Positions 43,859 to 53,513 are shown, numbered from the stretch's first letter. The stretch: DNA of 64,000 nucleotides from Thermanaerothrix sp034436175 (GCA_964427505.1 CAYRUO010000003.1:124001-188000), one strand, 5' to 3'. Numbers and translations: made by a program. Notes: generated by a model from the sequence alone, not told the origin.

Positions 43859-45037
43859 ATGAAATCCCTCTTTGAGGAAGCCTCTAACCTATTTCCACAG
43901 ATCCAACAGTTACGTCGAGACCTTCATCGTCATCCGGAACTGGGGTTTGAAGAACACCGTACTGCGGGGATTGTAGCGCGGGAACTGCGGACATTGGGGT
44001 TGGAAGTTAGCACGGGTATTGGCAAGACCGGCGTGGTTGGCCTGCTAGAAGGTGCCCATGAGGGTCCTACCTTGCTACTGCGCTTTGATATGGATGCTCT
44101 GCCGATCCAAGAAGAAACGGGCGCCGAGTATGCTTCAACTCGGCCAGGGGTTATGCATGCATGTGGTCATGATGGGCATGTGGCGATTGGATTGACCGTG
44201 GCTAAATTATTGGCTCAGCATCGCGATGAAATTCATGGACGGGTGAAATTTGTCTTTCAACCCGCTGAAGAGGGCTTGGGGGGCGCCCAAGCCATGCTTG
44301 AGGATGGGGTGCTTGAAAGCCCGCGCCCAGACTTTTCTCTTGCGCTGCACCTCTGGAATGAGAAACCGGTGGGGTGGGTAGCGGCTACCCCTGGCCCATT
44401 TATGGCAGGATCGGATGTGGTTGACATTAACCTGCGGGGGAGAGGGGGGCATGGGGCGTTGCCACATCACACGCGCGATCCCATTGTTGCGGCAGCGCAA
44501 TTAATCTTGGCGCTACAGACCATCGTCGCGCGCAACGTACCCCCATTAGATGTTGCGGTGCTCAGCATCACACAGGTGCATGGTGGAGATGCACATAATG
44601 TGATCCCGGAAACGGTGCATCTCCGGGGGACATTGCGCACTTTTTCAAAGTCCACCCGTGAATTGGTGCTAAACCGAATTTTCCAACTCACCGATCACCT
44701 TGCGCATGCGATGGGATGCGACGGCGAAGTAAAAATTACCGATCTTACGCCGCCGGTGGTCAATGACGAGACGGTTACGATGTTGGTTGCCCAAACCGCC
44801 CGTGAAGTTTTGCCTGAAGTCATTGTAGATACGTCGTACCGAACGATGGTCTCGGAAGATATGGCTTTATTGATGGAACGGGTACCCGGTTGTTATTTCA
44901 TGGTCGGGAGTGCCAACCCAGAGCGGGGACTTAATTATGGGCATCATCATCCCAAATTTGATTTTGATGAGCAGGCTTTGGTTTATGGGGCTACTTTGAT
45001 GAGCGCGGTGGCACTAAAGCGGTTAGGTGCGCCATGA
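43859..45037 (+). CDS. M20 family amidohydrolase (carboxypeptidase/aminoacylase type)
   Basis: 392 residues; GAGGAGG before ATG. LRRDLHRHPELGFEE, FDMDALP, MHACGHDGH, VFQPAEEG and GRGGHGALPHHTRDP are the M20D metal-binding and catalytic motifs (Cys/His/Glu binuclear site). Such enzymes hydrolyse N-acyl amino acids, hippurate or indole-acetyl conjugates. Stop overlaps the next ATG (ATGA), so co-translated with the BtuF-like protein. Confidence 0.88.
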   Translation: MKSLFEEASNLFPQIQQLRRDLHRHPELGFEEHRTAGIVARELRTLGLEVSTGIGKTGVVGLLEGAHEGPTLLLRFDMDALPIQEETGAEYASTRPGVMHACGHDGHVAIGLTVAKLLAQHRDEIHGRVKFVFQPAEEGLGGAQAMLEDGVLESPRPDFSLALHLWNEKPVGWVAATPGPFMAGSDVVDINLRGRGGHGALPHHTRDPIVAAAQLILALQTIVARNVPPLDVAVLSITQVHGGDAHNVIPETVHLRGTLRTFSKSTRELVLNRIFQLTDHLAHAMGCDGEVKITDLTPPVVNDETVTMLVAQTAREVLPEVIVDTSYRTMVSEDMALLMERVPGCYFMVGSANPERGLNYGHHHPKFDFDEQALVYGATLMSAVALKRLGAP

Positions 45038-45954
45038 GAAAGAAGGATTTAAGCAATCTCCGCCGATTACCTGCATTCGATCTGCCGCCTAAGCGAGTGA
45101 TCTCCCTGGTACCGTCAATGACCGAATCTATCCTGCGATTAGGACTGGGAGATTCTCTGGTTGGAATTACGGATTACTGCATCTATCCGGAAGGGTTAGT
45201 GAATGCTTATCCCCGTGTGGGAGGGCCCAAAAGCATTCGTGTGGGTGACGTGTTGGCTCTACAGCCCGACTTGATTATTGCCAATCAGGAAGAGAACTCC
45301 CCGGAGGATATTGAAGCGCTAGTAGAAGCCGGGGGCCGGGTTTGGGTTACATTCCCCAAGACGGTGCGTGAAGCCCTGACCGATTTATGGGACTTGGTGC
45401 ATCTTTTTGCACGAGATCGTGCATTTCAGACCTTACGCGTTTTGGAAAGAAGCGTTGAAATTGCAGAATTGGCGGCAAGCGAGCGCCGAAGGTTACGATA
45501 TTTTTGTCCTATTTGGGAAGAAGAACACCCACGTTATGGCCGGTGGTGGATGACCTTTAATCATGATACCTATAGCAGTGATCTGTTACACCTCGTTGGG
45601 GGTGATAATGTCTTCGCAGACCGTGAGCGCCGCTACCCCTTAGAGGCTGAATTGGGTGAGACTCTTGGAGAACCGGCAGGTGCTCGGGACGTTCGCTATC
45701 CTCGCGTCAGCCTGGAAGAGGTCTTGCGGGCTGATCCCGAGGTCATCATCGTTCCGAGTGAGCCATATCCCTATCAGCCGGAAGACTGCGACCGTTTGAC
45801 GGAGATTTTCGCCGAAACGACCGCCGCTCAGTTGGGGCGGATCTATTATGTAGACGGCTCGCTGATTACCTGGCCGGGGGTGCGGCTGGGGGAAGCGTTG
45901 GCCCAGTTGCCTCCCCTGTTTGAATCTGCAGAGTCAACGTCAACCGAAGAATAA
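45034..45954 (+). CDS. BtuF-like substrate-binding-fold protein lacking a signal peptide
   Basis: 306 residues. The helical-backbone periplasmic-binding fold is seen in RVISLVPSMTESILRLGLGDSLVGITDYC, LQPDLIIANQEENSPEDIEAL and VGGDNVFAD, as in cobalamin/iron-chelate receptors. The start MRKKDLSNLRRLPAF has no hydrophobic signal and no lipobox, so the protein should remain in the cytosol. No ABC transporter genes adjoin it. It may bind a metal chelate or corrinoid inside the cell; that is inference. ATGA overlap with the M20 gene. Confidence 0.75.
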   Translation: MRKKDLSNLRRLPAFDLPPKRVISLVPSMTESILRLGLGDSLVGITDYCIYPEGLVNAYPRVGGPKSIRVGDVLALQPDLIIANQEENSPEDIEALVEAGGRVWVTFPKTVREALTDLWDLVHLFARDRAFQTLRVLERSVEIAELAASERRRLRYFCPIWEEEHPRYGRWWMTFNHDTYSSDLLHLVGGDNVFADRERRYPLEAELGETLGEPAGARDVRYPRVSLEEVLRADPEVIIVPSEPYPYQPEDCDRLTEIFAETTAAQLGRIYYVDGSLITWPGVRLGEALAQLPPLFESAESTSTEE

Positions 45955-46092
45955 TATTTCCTGTTCTGAAGCCGCAAGGTTTTGATCAGGGAGGATAAGG
46001 TGGTAAAAATGACCCTTTCGGGTAATAGCCGTTAGGAAGGGTTAGCGCTATGATCGTGCGTAACATCACAATATCTCAACCCGGAGGCGATC

Positions 46093-47493
46093 ATGAGCAT
46101 TCTCCCTTCCACCCAACCGATCACCGCAATTGGCATTCGCGCCTATCCTGATGCTCAGGAAGTTGTCGAGAGTGTCTATAAAGAGGTGGTGCGACGCAAT
46201 CCGGGGGAGGTTGAATTCCATCAGGCCGTGCATGAGGTTTTGAGTTCGCTGGTTCTGGTCCTAGAGCGTTACCCCGACTTACGCCACGATCGTATTTTGG
46301 AGCGTTTATGTGAACCTGAACGCCAAATCATCTTTCGGGTAACCTGGGAGGATGACCGCGGCCAGGTGCATGTTAATCGTGGTTTTCGGGTTGAATTCAA
46401 CAGTGCTTTGGGGCCATATAAGGGAGGGCTGCGTTTTCATCCTTCGGTGTATCTAGGAATCATCAAGTTTCTCGGTTTTGAGCAAATTTTCAAGAACGCC
46501 TTGACCGGCTTAGGCATGGGAGGGGCTAAGGGGGGTAGTGACTTTGATCCCAAGGGAAGGTCTGATCGTGAGGTCATGCGGTTCTGTCAATCGTTTATGA
46601 CCGAGTTATATCGCCATATTGGGGAACATACGGATGTTCCTGCGGGTGATATAGGCGTGGGAACGCGCGAGATCGGTTACCTGTTTGGGCAGTATAAACG
46701 CCTGACCAATCGGTATGAAGCCGGTGTATTAACGGGGAAAGGTGTGGATTGGGGGGGTTCTCTGGTCCGCACGGAGGCTACTGGCTATGGCTTGGTCTAT
46801 TTTGTTGAGGAAATGCTCAAAATGCGGGGTGAGTCCCTGGAAGGGAAGACCTGTGTGGTCTCAGGTGCGGGCAATGTAGCGATTTACACGATTGAGAAGG
46901 TTCATCAACTGGGTGGAAAGGTGGTGGCTTGTTCGGACTCGGATGGTGTGGTTTTTGATGAACAAGGTATTGATGTGCCTCTGCTCAAGCAGTTGAAAGA
47001 AGTAGAACGTCGGCGTCTCAAGGATTACACGCAGTACCGACCGCAGGCGAAATACACCCCGAAGGGAAATATTTGGAAGATTCCCTGTGATGTGGCTTTT
47101 CCGTGTGCTACCCAAAACGAAATCTCGGGCGAAGATGCCGCCAACTTAGTACGCAATGGATGCCGCGTTGTTGCTGAGGGTGCTAATATGCCTACCACCC
47201 CTGAAGGGGTGAAGATCTTCTTAGAGGCTGGTGTGCTTTACGCGCCGGGCAAGGCGGCCAATGCGGGGGGCGTTGCAACCTCAGGGTTAGAAATGTCTCA
47301 AAACGCCAGCCGTGAACAATGGGATTTTGAAACCGTGGATCAGAAACTGCGCAAGATCATGCAGAATATCCACGATCAAGTCTACACCACTGCCGAAGCC
47401 TTTGGTGTACCGGGGAATTATGTTCATGGCGCGAATATTGCCGGGTTCCTGCGTGTAGCGCGAGCGATGTTAGCGATGGGTTTAGCGGGATAA
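46093..47493 (+). CDS. gdhA: Glutamate dehydrogenase (NADP-type, hexameric)
   Basis: 466 residues, GGAGG 6 bases before ATG. FRVEFNSALGPYKGGLRFHPSV and GMGGAKGGSDFDPKG carry the catalytic lysines, RTEATGYG and VSGAGNVAIYT the nucleotide site, and EGANMPTT and NAGGVATSGLEMSQN complete the family pattern. It interconverts glutamate with 2-oxoglutarate and ammonia. The 138-base gap before it contains no clear promoter. A strong hairpin follows. Confidence 0.95.
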   Translation: MSILPSTQPITAIGIRAYPDAQEVVESVYKEVVRRNPGEVEFHQAVHEVLSSLVLVLERYPDLRHDRILERLCEPERQIIFRVTWEDDRGQVHVNRGFRVEFNSALGPYKGGLRFHPSVYLGIIKFLGFEQIFKNALTGLGMGGAKGGSDFDPKGRSDREVMRFCQSFMTELYRHIGEHTDVPAGDIGVGTREIGYLFGQYKRLTNRYEAGVLTGKGVDWGGSLVRTEATGYGLVYFVEEMLKMRGESLEGKTCVVSGAGNVAIYTIEKVHQLGGKVVACSDSDGVVFDEQGIDVPLLKQLKEVERRRLKDYTQYRPQAKYTPKGNIWKIPCDVAFPCATQNEISGEDAANLVRNGCRVVAEGANMPTTPEGVKIFLEAGVLYAPGKAANAGGVATSGLEMSQNASREQWDFETVDQKLRKIMQNIHDQVYTTAEAFGVPGNYVHGANIAGFLRVARAMLAMGLAG

Positions 47494-47532
47494 CAGACAT
47501 CTTTTTCTCCTGGGGTGTTGGTTCTTTGCGCG

Positions 47533-47554
47533 GGGTGCCCGGATTAGGGCACCC
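47533..47554 (+). terminator. Terminator of gdhA
   Basis: GGGTGCCC / GGGCACCC stem with a 6-base loop, extended by GCGC pairing outside, then CTTTATT. Confidence 0.75.
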
Positions 47555-47572
47555 TGGCGCGCTTTATTGACC

Positions 47573-47600
47573 TTTACGCCCGTGAAATCCTGCATATAAT
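47573..47600 (+). promoter_or_regulatory. Promoter of the GAF kinase operon
   Basis: TTTACG (47573-47578), 16-base spacer, TATAAT (47595-47600), 50 bases before the ATG at 47650. Confidence 0.55.
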
Positions 47601-47649
47601 AATCCCCTAATCATTGCCTTTCTTGTCCAAACAGGTGTCCGGTGACCTC

Positions 47650-49902
47650 ATGTCAGGTACAGAAAATGACCTCACCCGAATTCTAAATGTATTAAACCAG
47701 TCGTCTACGTTGGTTAATCACCTTGGGCTGAGCGATTCCATTACCTTAGAAGGTTTGCTCAACCTGGTAGTCAGTAGCGTTGTCGGCATCGTGCCGGGCA
47801 GTTGCGCTGTGCTTTACCTTTATGATGCCAATCGCGAGACTTTCGTCCTTGAATCGCGGGCGGCGGCAGGCGAGCGTCTTGTGCGCCCCGGTTTTGAGCC
47901 TGCTTTTCCGCGACCCCAGGGCTTGGGTTGGCGGGCGGTTAACCGGCAGCGTCGGGTTTTGCTGGAAGAAGAGCCCGATTTAGAACTGCCTTTGCATCGC
48001 CAGCGTGAGGGGGCAACCACGGGGGCGGCGTTTCCGCTTATTGTGGCTCGTCGAGTTGTGGGCGTTCTCTATGTTTATCTTTATGAGCCGCGTTCGTTCA
48101 CGCCGATTGAGTTGTTTGCCTTGGAGAATTTTGCCAATCAGGCGGCGATGGCGGTTTACCATGCCCGGCAGGCTGAGCGGGCGCGCGAGGCGATATGGCG
48201 ACGAGATGAAGAATTGATACGATTGCGGCGCGCGGGGTTGCTTATCTCTTCCCGTCCACGGTTGGAAGATACCTTAGAAACTATCCTTAAAATGGCACTC
48301 GAAGTCACCAACGCCGAATATGGCAGTTTCCGCTTGGTAGATGCGAGTGGAAAGTACTTATTACCCAGCGTCGTAATAGGTAAATCTATCCACAGTCAAG
48401 AAGCCGAGAAATTACCGATAGATGCCGGAAGCGTTACTGGGTGGGTGGCTTTACATCGTCAACCCTTGTGTATACCCGATGTTACTGAAGACCCCTGGGC
48501 TAGAATGTACTCTCCGTTAGACCCGGGTCTTGAGATCCGCGCCGAGTTGGCCGTGCCACTGATCGGTGCCAGTGGAAGGGTTGAAGGGGTGCTAAACCTG
48601 GAGAGTCCCAATCCGGGCACGTTCACCGACGAGGATAGCCGTCTGGTGCAGGCTTTGGCAAACCAAGCGGTTATTGCCATTCAAGAAGTCAAACTATTGG
48701 ATGCCTTGCAGGATTTGACCGAGAAGTTGCTAACCGAACCTTGTCCTAAGGTTTTGCATCATTTAGTTTTGGTCGCCTGTCACCTTTTAAATGCGGCCAC
48801 AGCGGCTATTTGGCTCTTAGAGGGTGAAAGTTTGCGCTTGGCGGCGTCACTAGAAGGTCATCAGCATGTTGACCTCTTGCCGCTCAACAGTTCCCTGATT
48901 GGGCGAGCGGTTCTGCATCGCGAGGTAATTATATCCACCAATTTGCCGGAAGAGGCGTGGTTCTTTCGTCCGGAATTAGCCCGCCAGCAGGGTTGGCAAC
49001 GGGCGCTGATAGTGCCTTTGATCGAGCACCATCAAAGCGCCAAAGCGATAGGGGCTTTTGCGGTGTATAGCACGCAACAGGATCCAGGGCATTTCATCGA
49101 GTCGGACTGGGATAAAAAAGTACTCACCATCTTGGCACGGTATGCCGTGTTGGCAGTGGAAAGTGCTGAGCGTCAGGAGGCGATTCGAGTGGCCCATGAA
49201 CGTCAGATGCTCAGCGAAACGTTCGCGGCTCTAGGCGATGTTGCTGCCAATCTACTTCATCAGATGAATAACAAAATAGGAATCATCCCGGTCAAGATTG
49301 AAAGCATACAGGAAAAAAGCCGCGCGATTCTAGAAAAAGACGCTTATCTTGCACGTAACTTGGAAGAAATCAAAGAAACTACTCGCAACGCCTTAAATGC
49401 TTTACGTGAGAGTCTGATTCTTTTACATCCTATGCAACCCGGACCTGTTTCAATCCTGGCTTGCGTGCAAGGTGCATTGCGTTCGATAACCATGCCTTCA
49501 GAAATTGAAGTGTCTCTGGTTAACCTGGAGAAGTTGCCCTGGGTGGTTGCCAGTGAACCCAATCTGCGTTTAGTGTTTCAGAATCTTATCGAAAATGCGT
49601 GTGAGGTGCTGGGGGGAAAGGGAAAAATAGAAATCGCGGGGCACACCGAAGGTCAATGGGTCGAGGTTAGGGTTAGCGATAACGGTCCCGGCATTCCCTC
49701 CGAAATTCAGGATCGAATCTTCGAACTCCACTTTTCTAACCATAAGCCCAGCCACATTGGTTTCGGGCTCTGGTGGGTCAAGACCCTGATAACGCGTCTG
49801 GGGGGCTCGGTAAAGGTGAGAAGCCACCCCTTGCAAGGTACCAGTTTCTACTTGCGACTTCCGGTGGCTTCAGAAGACAAGGAGGGTGGTAGTGAAGCGT
49901 AA
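47650..49902 (+). CDS. Triple-GAF sensor histidine kinase
   Basis: 750 residues from ATG at 47650 (an in-frame TTG at 47614 is possible). No membrane segment: three GAF-like sensor domains at about 40-185, 215-355 and 365-510, then a dimerisation region with LGDVAANLLHQMNNKIG, a His in a divergent H-box, and an ATPase domain with N box FQNLIENACEVL, G1 SDNGPGIP and G2 FGLWWVKTLI. It ends inside the start of the response-regulator gene, so the two work together as a cytosolic two-component system. Signal unknown. Confidence 0.85.
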   Translation: MSGTENDLTRILNVLNQSSTLVNHLGLSDSITLEGLLNLVVSSVVGIVPGSCAVLYLYDANRETFVLESRAAAGERLVRPGFEPAFPRPQGLGWRAVNRQRRVLLEEEPDLELPLHRQREGATTGAAFPLIVARRVVGVLYVYLYEPRSFTPIELFALENFANQAAMAVYHARQAERAREAIWRRDEELIRLRRAGLLISSRPRLEDTLETILKMALEVTNAEYGSFRLVDASGKYLLPSVVIGKSIHSQEAEKLPIDAGSVTGWVALHRQPLCIPDVTEDPWARMYSPLDPGLEIRAELAVPLIGASGRVEGVLNLESPNPGTFTDEDSRLVQALANQAVIAIQEVKLLDALQDLTEKLLTEPCPKVLHHLVLVACHLLNAATAAIWLLEGESLRLAASLEGHQHVDLLPLNSSLIGRAVLHREVIISTNLPEEAWFFRPELARQQGWQRALIVPLIEHHQSAKAIGAFAVYSTQQDPGHFIESDWDKKVLTILARYAVLAVESAERQEAIRVAHERQMLSETFAALGDVAANLLHQMNNKIGIIPVKIESIQEKSRAILEKDAYLARNLEEIKETTRNALNALRESLILLHPMQPGPVSILACVQGALRSITMPSEIEVSLVNLEKLPWVVASEPNLRLVFQNLIENACEVLGGKGKIEIAGHTEGQWVEVRVSDNGPGIPSEIQDRIFELHFSNHKPSHIGFGLWWVKTLITRLGGSVKVRSHPLQGTSFYLRLPVASEDKEGGSEA

Positions 49903-50989
49903 CCGTTTGGGGCGGGCGTTGGTGGTTGAAGATGATTGGGGATGGCGGTCTGCCGTTGGGGAGATGCTGGCCGAGGAGGGGTTGGATGTAGATTTTACCG
50001 AGAGCGTGGCTACAGCGAAGGAATTGTTGCGTTCCCATTCCTATCGCTTGGCCGTTGTAGATCTCTCACTAAGTGAGATATCACAACCCGATCAGCAGGG
50101 GTTATTGGTTTTACAGGCGATCCGTCAGCAAGATCCACTCTGTCCGGCAATTCTGCTTACTGGATATGCGACGGTAGAAATTGCTGTGATGGCCTTACGG
50201 GAGTATGGTGCATTGACATGCCTGCGCAAAGAAGCCTTCAACCGAACGCATTTTCGTAATCTGGTTCGGGAGATTTTGGCGAGCGCTCCGGGAATGGTTG
50301 TGAAAACAAAGGATTGGCCTGAGGTATCTCCGGGTGGAGGCGGTAAGGAGAAAAATGAGAAGCAACCGAGCGCCCTGGTGGTGGATGATGATGCAGGGTG
50401 GCGCAGCCTTCTCAGTGCGTTGTTGGGCGAGGTGGGTTTTCGGGTTCAGCCCTGTGCCGGATTGGGGGAGGCCTTAAACCGCTTACGTCGCACTCATTTT
50501 GATTTGGCCGTAGTGGATCTCTCTCTTATTGAACCAGTGTCCACAGTGCGAGAAACTCTTCCATCAGGGACGGATGAGGAATTAAGCGGGGTGCGATTGC
50601 TGGATCATATCTACGCACGAGGAATTCCCGCCATTGTAGTCAGTGGTCTTTCGTCTCCGCGGTTGATTGAGGCGTTGTATCAAAGTGGGAAGATCCATGC
50701 ATTTATTGAAAAGCAGGCCTTTGAACGGAGAACTTTTCTGGAAATAATCGAGGAGATTCGGTCTCGATGCAGGAACGAAACACCCTTGGGTCTGCTTTCA
50801 GATCGCGAATGGCAGGTGTTAAATCTGTTGGTCGAGGGATACTCAAATCCCCAAATTGCGCAGGAACTGGTCATTTCTCTTAACACGGTCAAGCGTCATT
50901 TGAAGTCTATCTTTGCTAAGTTAGGAGTACGCAATCGCGCCGCGGCGGTAGCCCTGGTTTTAAAGCACCGGGAACGGGATCGGATATAA
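49892..50989 (+). CDS. Double-receiver LuxR-type response regulator
   Basis: 365 residues from GTG at 49892 (GGAGG 6 bases upstream; overlaps the kinase by 11 bases). Two receiver domains at about 10-130 and 150-285, each with an acidic pocket (VVEDDWG, VVDDDAG), phospho-Asp in AVVDLSLS and AVVDLSLI, and a conserved lysine (LRKEAF, IEKQAF). A C-terminal LuxR/NarL HTH follows (LSDREWQVLNLLVEGYSNPQIAQELVIS, about 300-360). Two receivers in tandem on one output domain are uncommon. Confidence 0.87.
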   Translation: MKRNRLGRALVVEDDWGWRSAVGEMLAEEGLDVDFTESVATAKELLRSHSYRLAVVDLSLSEISQPDQQGLLVLQAIRQQDPLCPAILLTGYATVEIAVMALREYGALTCLRKEAFNRTHFRNLVREILASAPGMVVKTKDWPEVSPGGGGKEKNEKQPSALVVDDDAGWRSLLSALLGEVGFRVQPCAGLGEALNRLRRTHFDLAVVDLSLIEPVSTVRETLPSGTDEELSGVRLLDHIYARGIPAIVVSGLSSPRLIEALYQSGKIHAFIEKQAFERRTFLEIIEEIRSRCRNETPLGLLSDREWQVLNLLVEGYSNPQIAQELVISLNTVKRHLKSIFAKLGVRNRAAAVALVLKHRERDRI

Positions 50990-51032
50990 AAAGCCTTGGC
51001 AATTATCGTGGAATGCAGTAGTAATTTATAGC

Positions 51033-51046
51033 AACGGGTTGCCGTT
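51033..51046 (+). terminator. Weak terminator after the LuxR-type regulator
   Basis: AACGG / CCGTT stem with a 4-base loop, followed by a run of T. Confidence 0.4.
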
Positions 51047-51076
51047 TTTTTACCGGTCAGGTTGGGAGCAGTTGCT

Positions 51077-51544
51077 ATGAAGGTAAAGGATGAGAATCCT
51101 TGCCGGACATGTGGCGCCTGCTGTGCTTACTTTCGGGTTTCGTTTTATTGGGCAGAGACCGATGAAGCGCCCGGCGGATATGTCCCAGCCGAACTTACGG
51201 CTCCCCTTCCCCCGTTTTATCATCTTATGCGCGGCACAGACCGTAACCCCCCACGGTGTATTGCCCTCGAGGGCGAAGTGGGACATTCGGTGCGTTGCCG
51301 TATTTATGAGCGGCGGCCTTCACCCTGCCGTGAGTTTGGTGTCCAGTTGAGGAATGGCCGGATTGAAATCTCTTCGGAAATGCTCGAGCGATGCAATCGC
51401 GCACGGATGGCCTGGGGGTTACCGCCGCTGAATGTAGAAACCCGGCTGACGTGCACCGCCCAGTCTTCTGGGGAAAGAACTACACCTCGCCGGAAACCAA
51501 TTCGGCATTTCCCTTCTTCAGTGAGAAATCAACCGGCAGCTTGA
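51077..51544 (+). CDS. YkgJ-family cysteine-cluster protein
   Basis: 155 residues from ATG at 51077 (GGGAG 8 bases upstream). CRTCGACCAYF near the N-terminus, with later cysteines in PRCIALEG, VRCRIYERRPSPCREFG and ERCNRAR, is the YkgJ/UPF0153 zinc-or-iron chelating pattern. Function of the family is poorly known. Its last codons lie in a hairpin. Confidence 0.78.
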   Translation: MKVKDENPCRTCGACCAYFRVSFYWAETDEAPGGYVPAELTAPLPPFYHLMRGTDRNPPRCIALEGEVGHSVRCRIYERRPSPCREFGVQLRNGRIEISSEMLERCNRARMAWGLPPLNVETRLTCTAQSSGERTTPRRKPIRHFPSSVRNQPAA

Positions 51545-51558
51545 TTTCTGCCGGTTGA
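51529..51558. terminator. Hairpin at the convergent YkgJ / zinc-ribbon gene ends
   Basis: TCAACCGGCAG / CTGCCGGTTGA, perfect 11 bp, 8-base loop, spanning the YkgJ stop and lying 11 bases past the minus-strand stop at 51570. T-tracts are weak both ways. Confidence 0.65.
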
Positions 51559-51569
51559 GGAAAGTCTTT

Positions 51570-51965
51570 CTAGTGGGTCGGAGAGGTTTCTTTTAGTCTG
51601 GTTCCACAATAGGGGCAAACTAGCCAATCGGATTGGATGGGGCGTTTGCATTGTGGGCAAAGCAAAGCGTTTGGCGGCTGAGGCGTTGAGGGTGGATTGG
51701 ATGAAACGCTCCGCACCAACCAGACAATCCCCAGGACCGAAAGGACCAGGATCAAGAGTGGGGTGAAGAGCATCAGTAACGGCCATAGCCAACCAACTGT
51801 GGGAGGATAAAACCAGCGATGCATACCCCAGAGATGCATGGGCATGCGGTATACGCCGAATTCCCAGCGAGTGGTGAAAAAGACGATCAGGCCGGCTAGA
51901 AGCGCCAAAAGCAGCAGTCCTCCGATCACATATAAGACAATCAACCAGGGCGATGTTTTGTTCAT
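51570..51965 (-). CDS. Two-TM membrane protein with C-terminal zinc ribbon
   Basis: 131 residues from ATG at 51965 (GGAGG 5 bases upstream). Membrane segments at about 8-32 and 60-84; the tail LCPQCKRPIQSDWLVCPYCGTRL is a four-cysteine zinc ribbon facing the cytosol. MPMHLWGMHRW between the segments is His/Met/Trp-rich. Lies next to a sensor kinase operon but on its 3' side. Function unknown. Confidence 0.68.
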   Translation of the reverse strand: MNKTSPWLIVLYVIGGLLLLALLAGLIVFFTTRWEFGVYRMPMHLWGMHRWFYPPTVGWLWPLLMLFTPLLILVLSVLGIVWLVRSVSSNPPSTPQPPNALLCPQCKRPIQSDWLVCPYCGTRLKETSPTH

Positions 51966-52082
51966 TCCAGCCTCCATAAGTCGAATCATAACGGTATTGA
52001 GCAGTTAATGCGTTTCGAAGTTTAAATACACCCTGTGAAGATTTCGTCAACAGGATATGAAGAAAATATGAAGGTGAAAAGA

Positions 52083-53513
52083 TCACCTGTCTTGGCTTTC
52101 GGCATTGGGGTCGGATTTGTGCAGGGGAAGGCGAACTTTGAAGCAACTTCCTCGACCGGGAATGCTTTCAATTTCGATATGCCCCCCATGAGCATGAATG
52201 AGGTCCCGGGCAATGGTTAAGCCAAGTCCCATGCCCTGGGGGAAGCGTTGGGCGGTGCTACCACGTTGAAACGGCTCAAAAATTAGAGATTGCTCATCCG
52301 GGGAGATACCAGGGCCATTATCACAAACGATAAAATGGAAATGGACTTCATCGGCAAAAGCCTGGATGGTTATCTTGCCACCACTTGGTGTGTAGCGAAT
52401 CGCATTGTGGATGATGTTACCCAGGGCTTGAGCCAAGCGGTCTGCATCGGCATTAAGGGACGGCAGATTATCTGAAAGTTCCACCTGCCACTGCTGGTGT
52501 TTCTCTCGTGCGGCCTGAGCCCAAGGAGCAAGGAACGCAGATAACCATTCCGTTGGATGGATGGTTTGATAATGAAGTTCGAAGGCACCGAATGCCTGAT
52601 TATGGAGATGGGTTAGTTCATCGGTTAACCGCTTAAGCCGTCTTAATTCCTGATCCATTCCTTGGAGCAGTTCGTCTCGCAGTGCGGTTTCCTCGGCGGC
52701 TCCTGAAAGGAGGGCTTGAACCGCGGAGATAAGTGCCCCCAAAGGTGTGCCAAGTTCATGAACCAGGTTGGCCAAGAGGCGCTTCCGACTGGTTTCAAGT
52801 GTTTGCAGACGCTCAAGGAAAGCATTGAACGTGCGGGCTAATAGTTTAAGTTCTTGGGGACCATCCTCAGGGATGGGTTGAGGAGGAGCAATACCTAAGG
52901 CTAAGGTGTAAGCCGTCTGGCTTAGGTGCTTAAGGGGACGTTCGATGTCCTGAGTGAGTCCCAAAGCGAGGAGAACGCCTAACAGGAGTCCTGCGCCGCC
53001 GGTGAGCAGGAGAATCCATACCAAAGTTGTTGTGCGGCGCGTAAATTCGGCGAAGGGTGTGCTGAGAAAGATATATCCTTGTAAATTATTCAACGAATCC
53101 CGAATAGGAGCAAGCAATCCCTCATCATTTCCAACTTGGGCTAAGACGATATTGCCTTGTGAAAATGCATCATTCGTGTTTGGGAACTCAAAGCGGGTAC
53201 CAATCAACAGGGCGTCACCCGAATCCGATGATGCAATGAGTTCGCCTTGGGGGTCGAAAAGGATTAAGCGAGTGGGAATAATCTCTGCCATGCGAATCAG
53301 GATATCCTGAGCGAGGCGACGGTTTTGCCAGACATCTGGGCGATTCGCAAGCAGTTCAGAGGCGAGAAGCGCTTGACGGGAATAGTCATTGAGAAGATTA
53401 CTTAGAATGACCTGAGAACGTAATAGCGATGAACTGGCAAATATCACTACCAGAAGTATGACGAACAGAGGGGCGATACCTAAAAGTAACAGGCGATAAC
53501 GCAGACGATTCAT
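52083..53513 (-). CDS. Membrane sensor histidine kinase
   Basis: 476 residues. Two membrane helices (about 7-28 and 163-187) bracket an outside sensor domain; then a HAMP-like linker, H-box LANLVHELGTPLGAL, N box LGNIIHNAIRYTPSGG, G1 CDNGPGISPDE and G2 GMGLGLTIARDLIHAHGG. The usual SHELRTPL is LVHELGTPL here, with His retained. Start overlaps the response-regulator stop (ATGA), so they form one unit. Confidence 0.9.
   Translation of the reverse strand: MNRLRYRLLLLGIAPLFVILLVVIFASSSLLRSQVILSNLLNDYSRQALLASELLANRPDVWQNRRLAQDILIRMAEIIPTRLILFDPQGELIASSDSGDALLIGTRFEFPNTNDAFSQGNIVLAQVGNDEGLLAPIRDSLNNLQGYIFLSTPFAEFTRRTTTLVWILLLTGGAGLLLGVLLALGLTQDIERPLKHLSQTAYTLALGIAPPQPIPEDGPQELKLLARTFNAFLERLQTLETSRKRLLANLVHELGTPLGALISAVQALLSGAAEETALRDELLQGMDQELRRLKRLTDELTHLHNQAFGAFELHYQTIHPTEWLSAFLAPWAQAAREKHQQWQVELSDNLPSLNADADRLAQALGNIIHNAIRYTPSGGKITIQAFADEVHFHFIVCDNGPGISPDEQSLIFEPFQRGSTAQRFPQGMGLGLTIARDLIHAHGGHIEIESIPGRGSCFKVRLPLHKSDPNAESQDR

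Noticed and set aside
51529..52146. 205-residue minus-strand reading frame
   Set aside because: Spans the zinc-ribbon membrane protein and the end of the sensor kinase in another frame; no domain, and composition is like a shadow frame.
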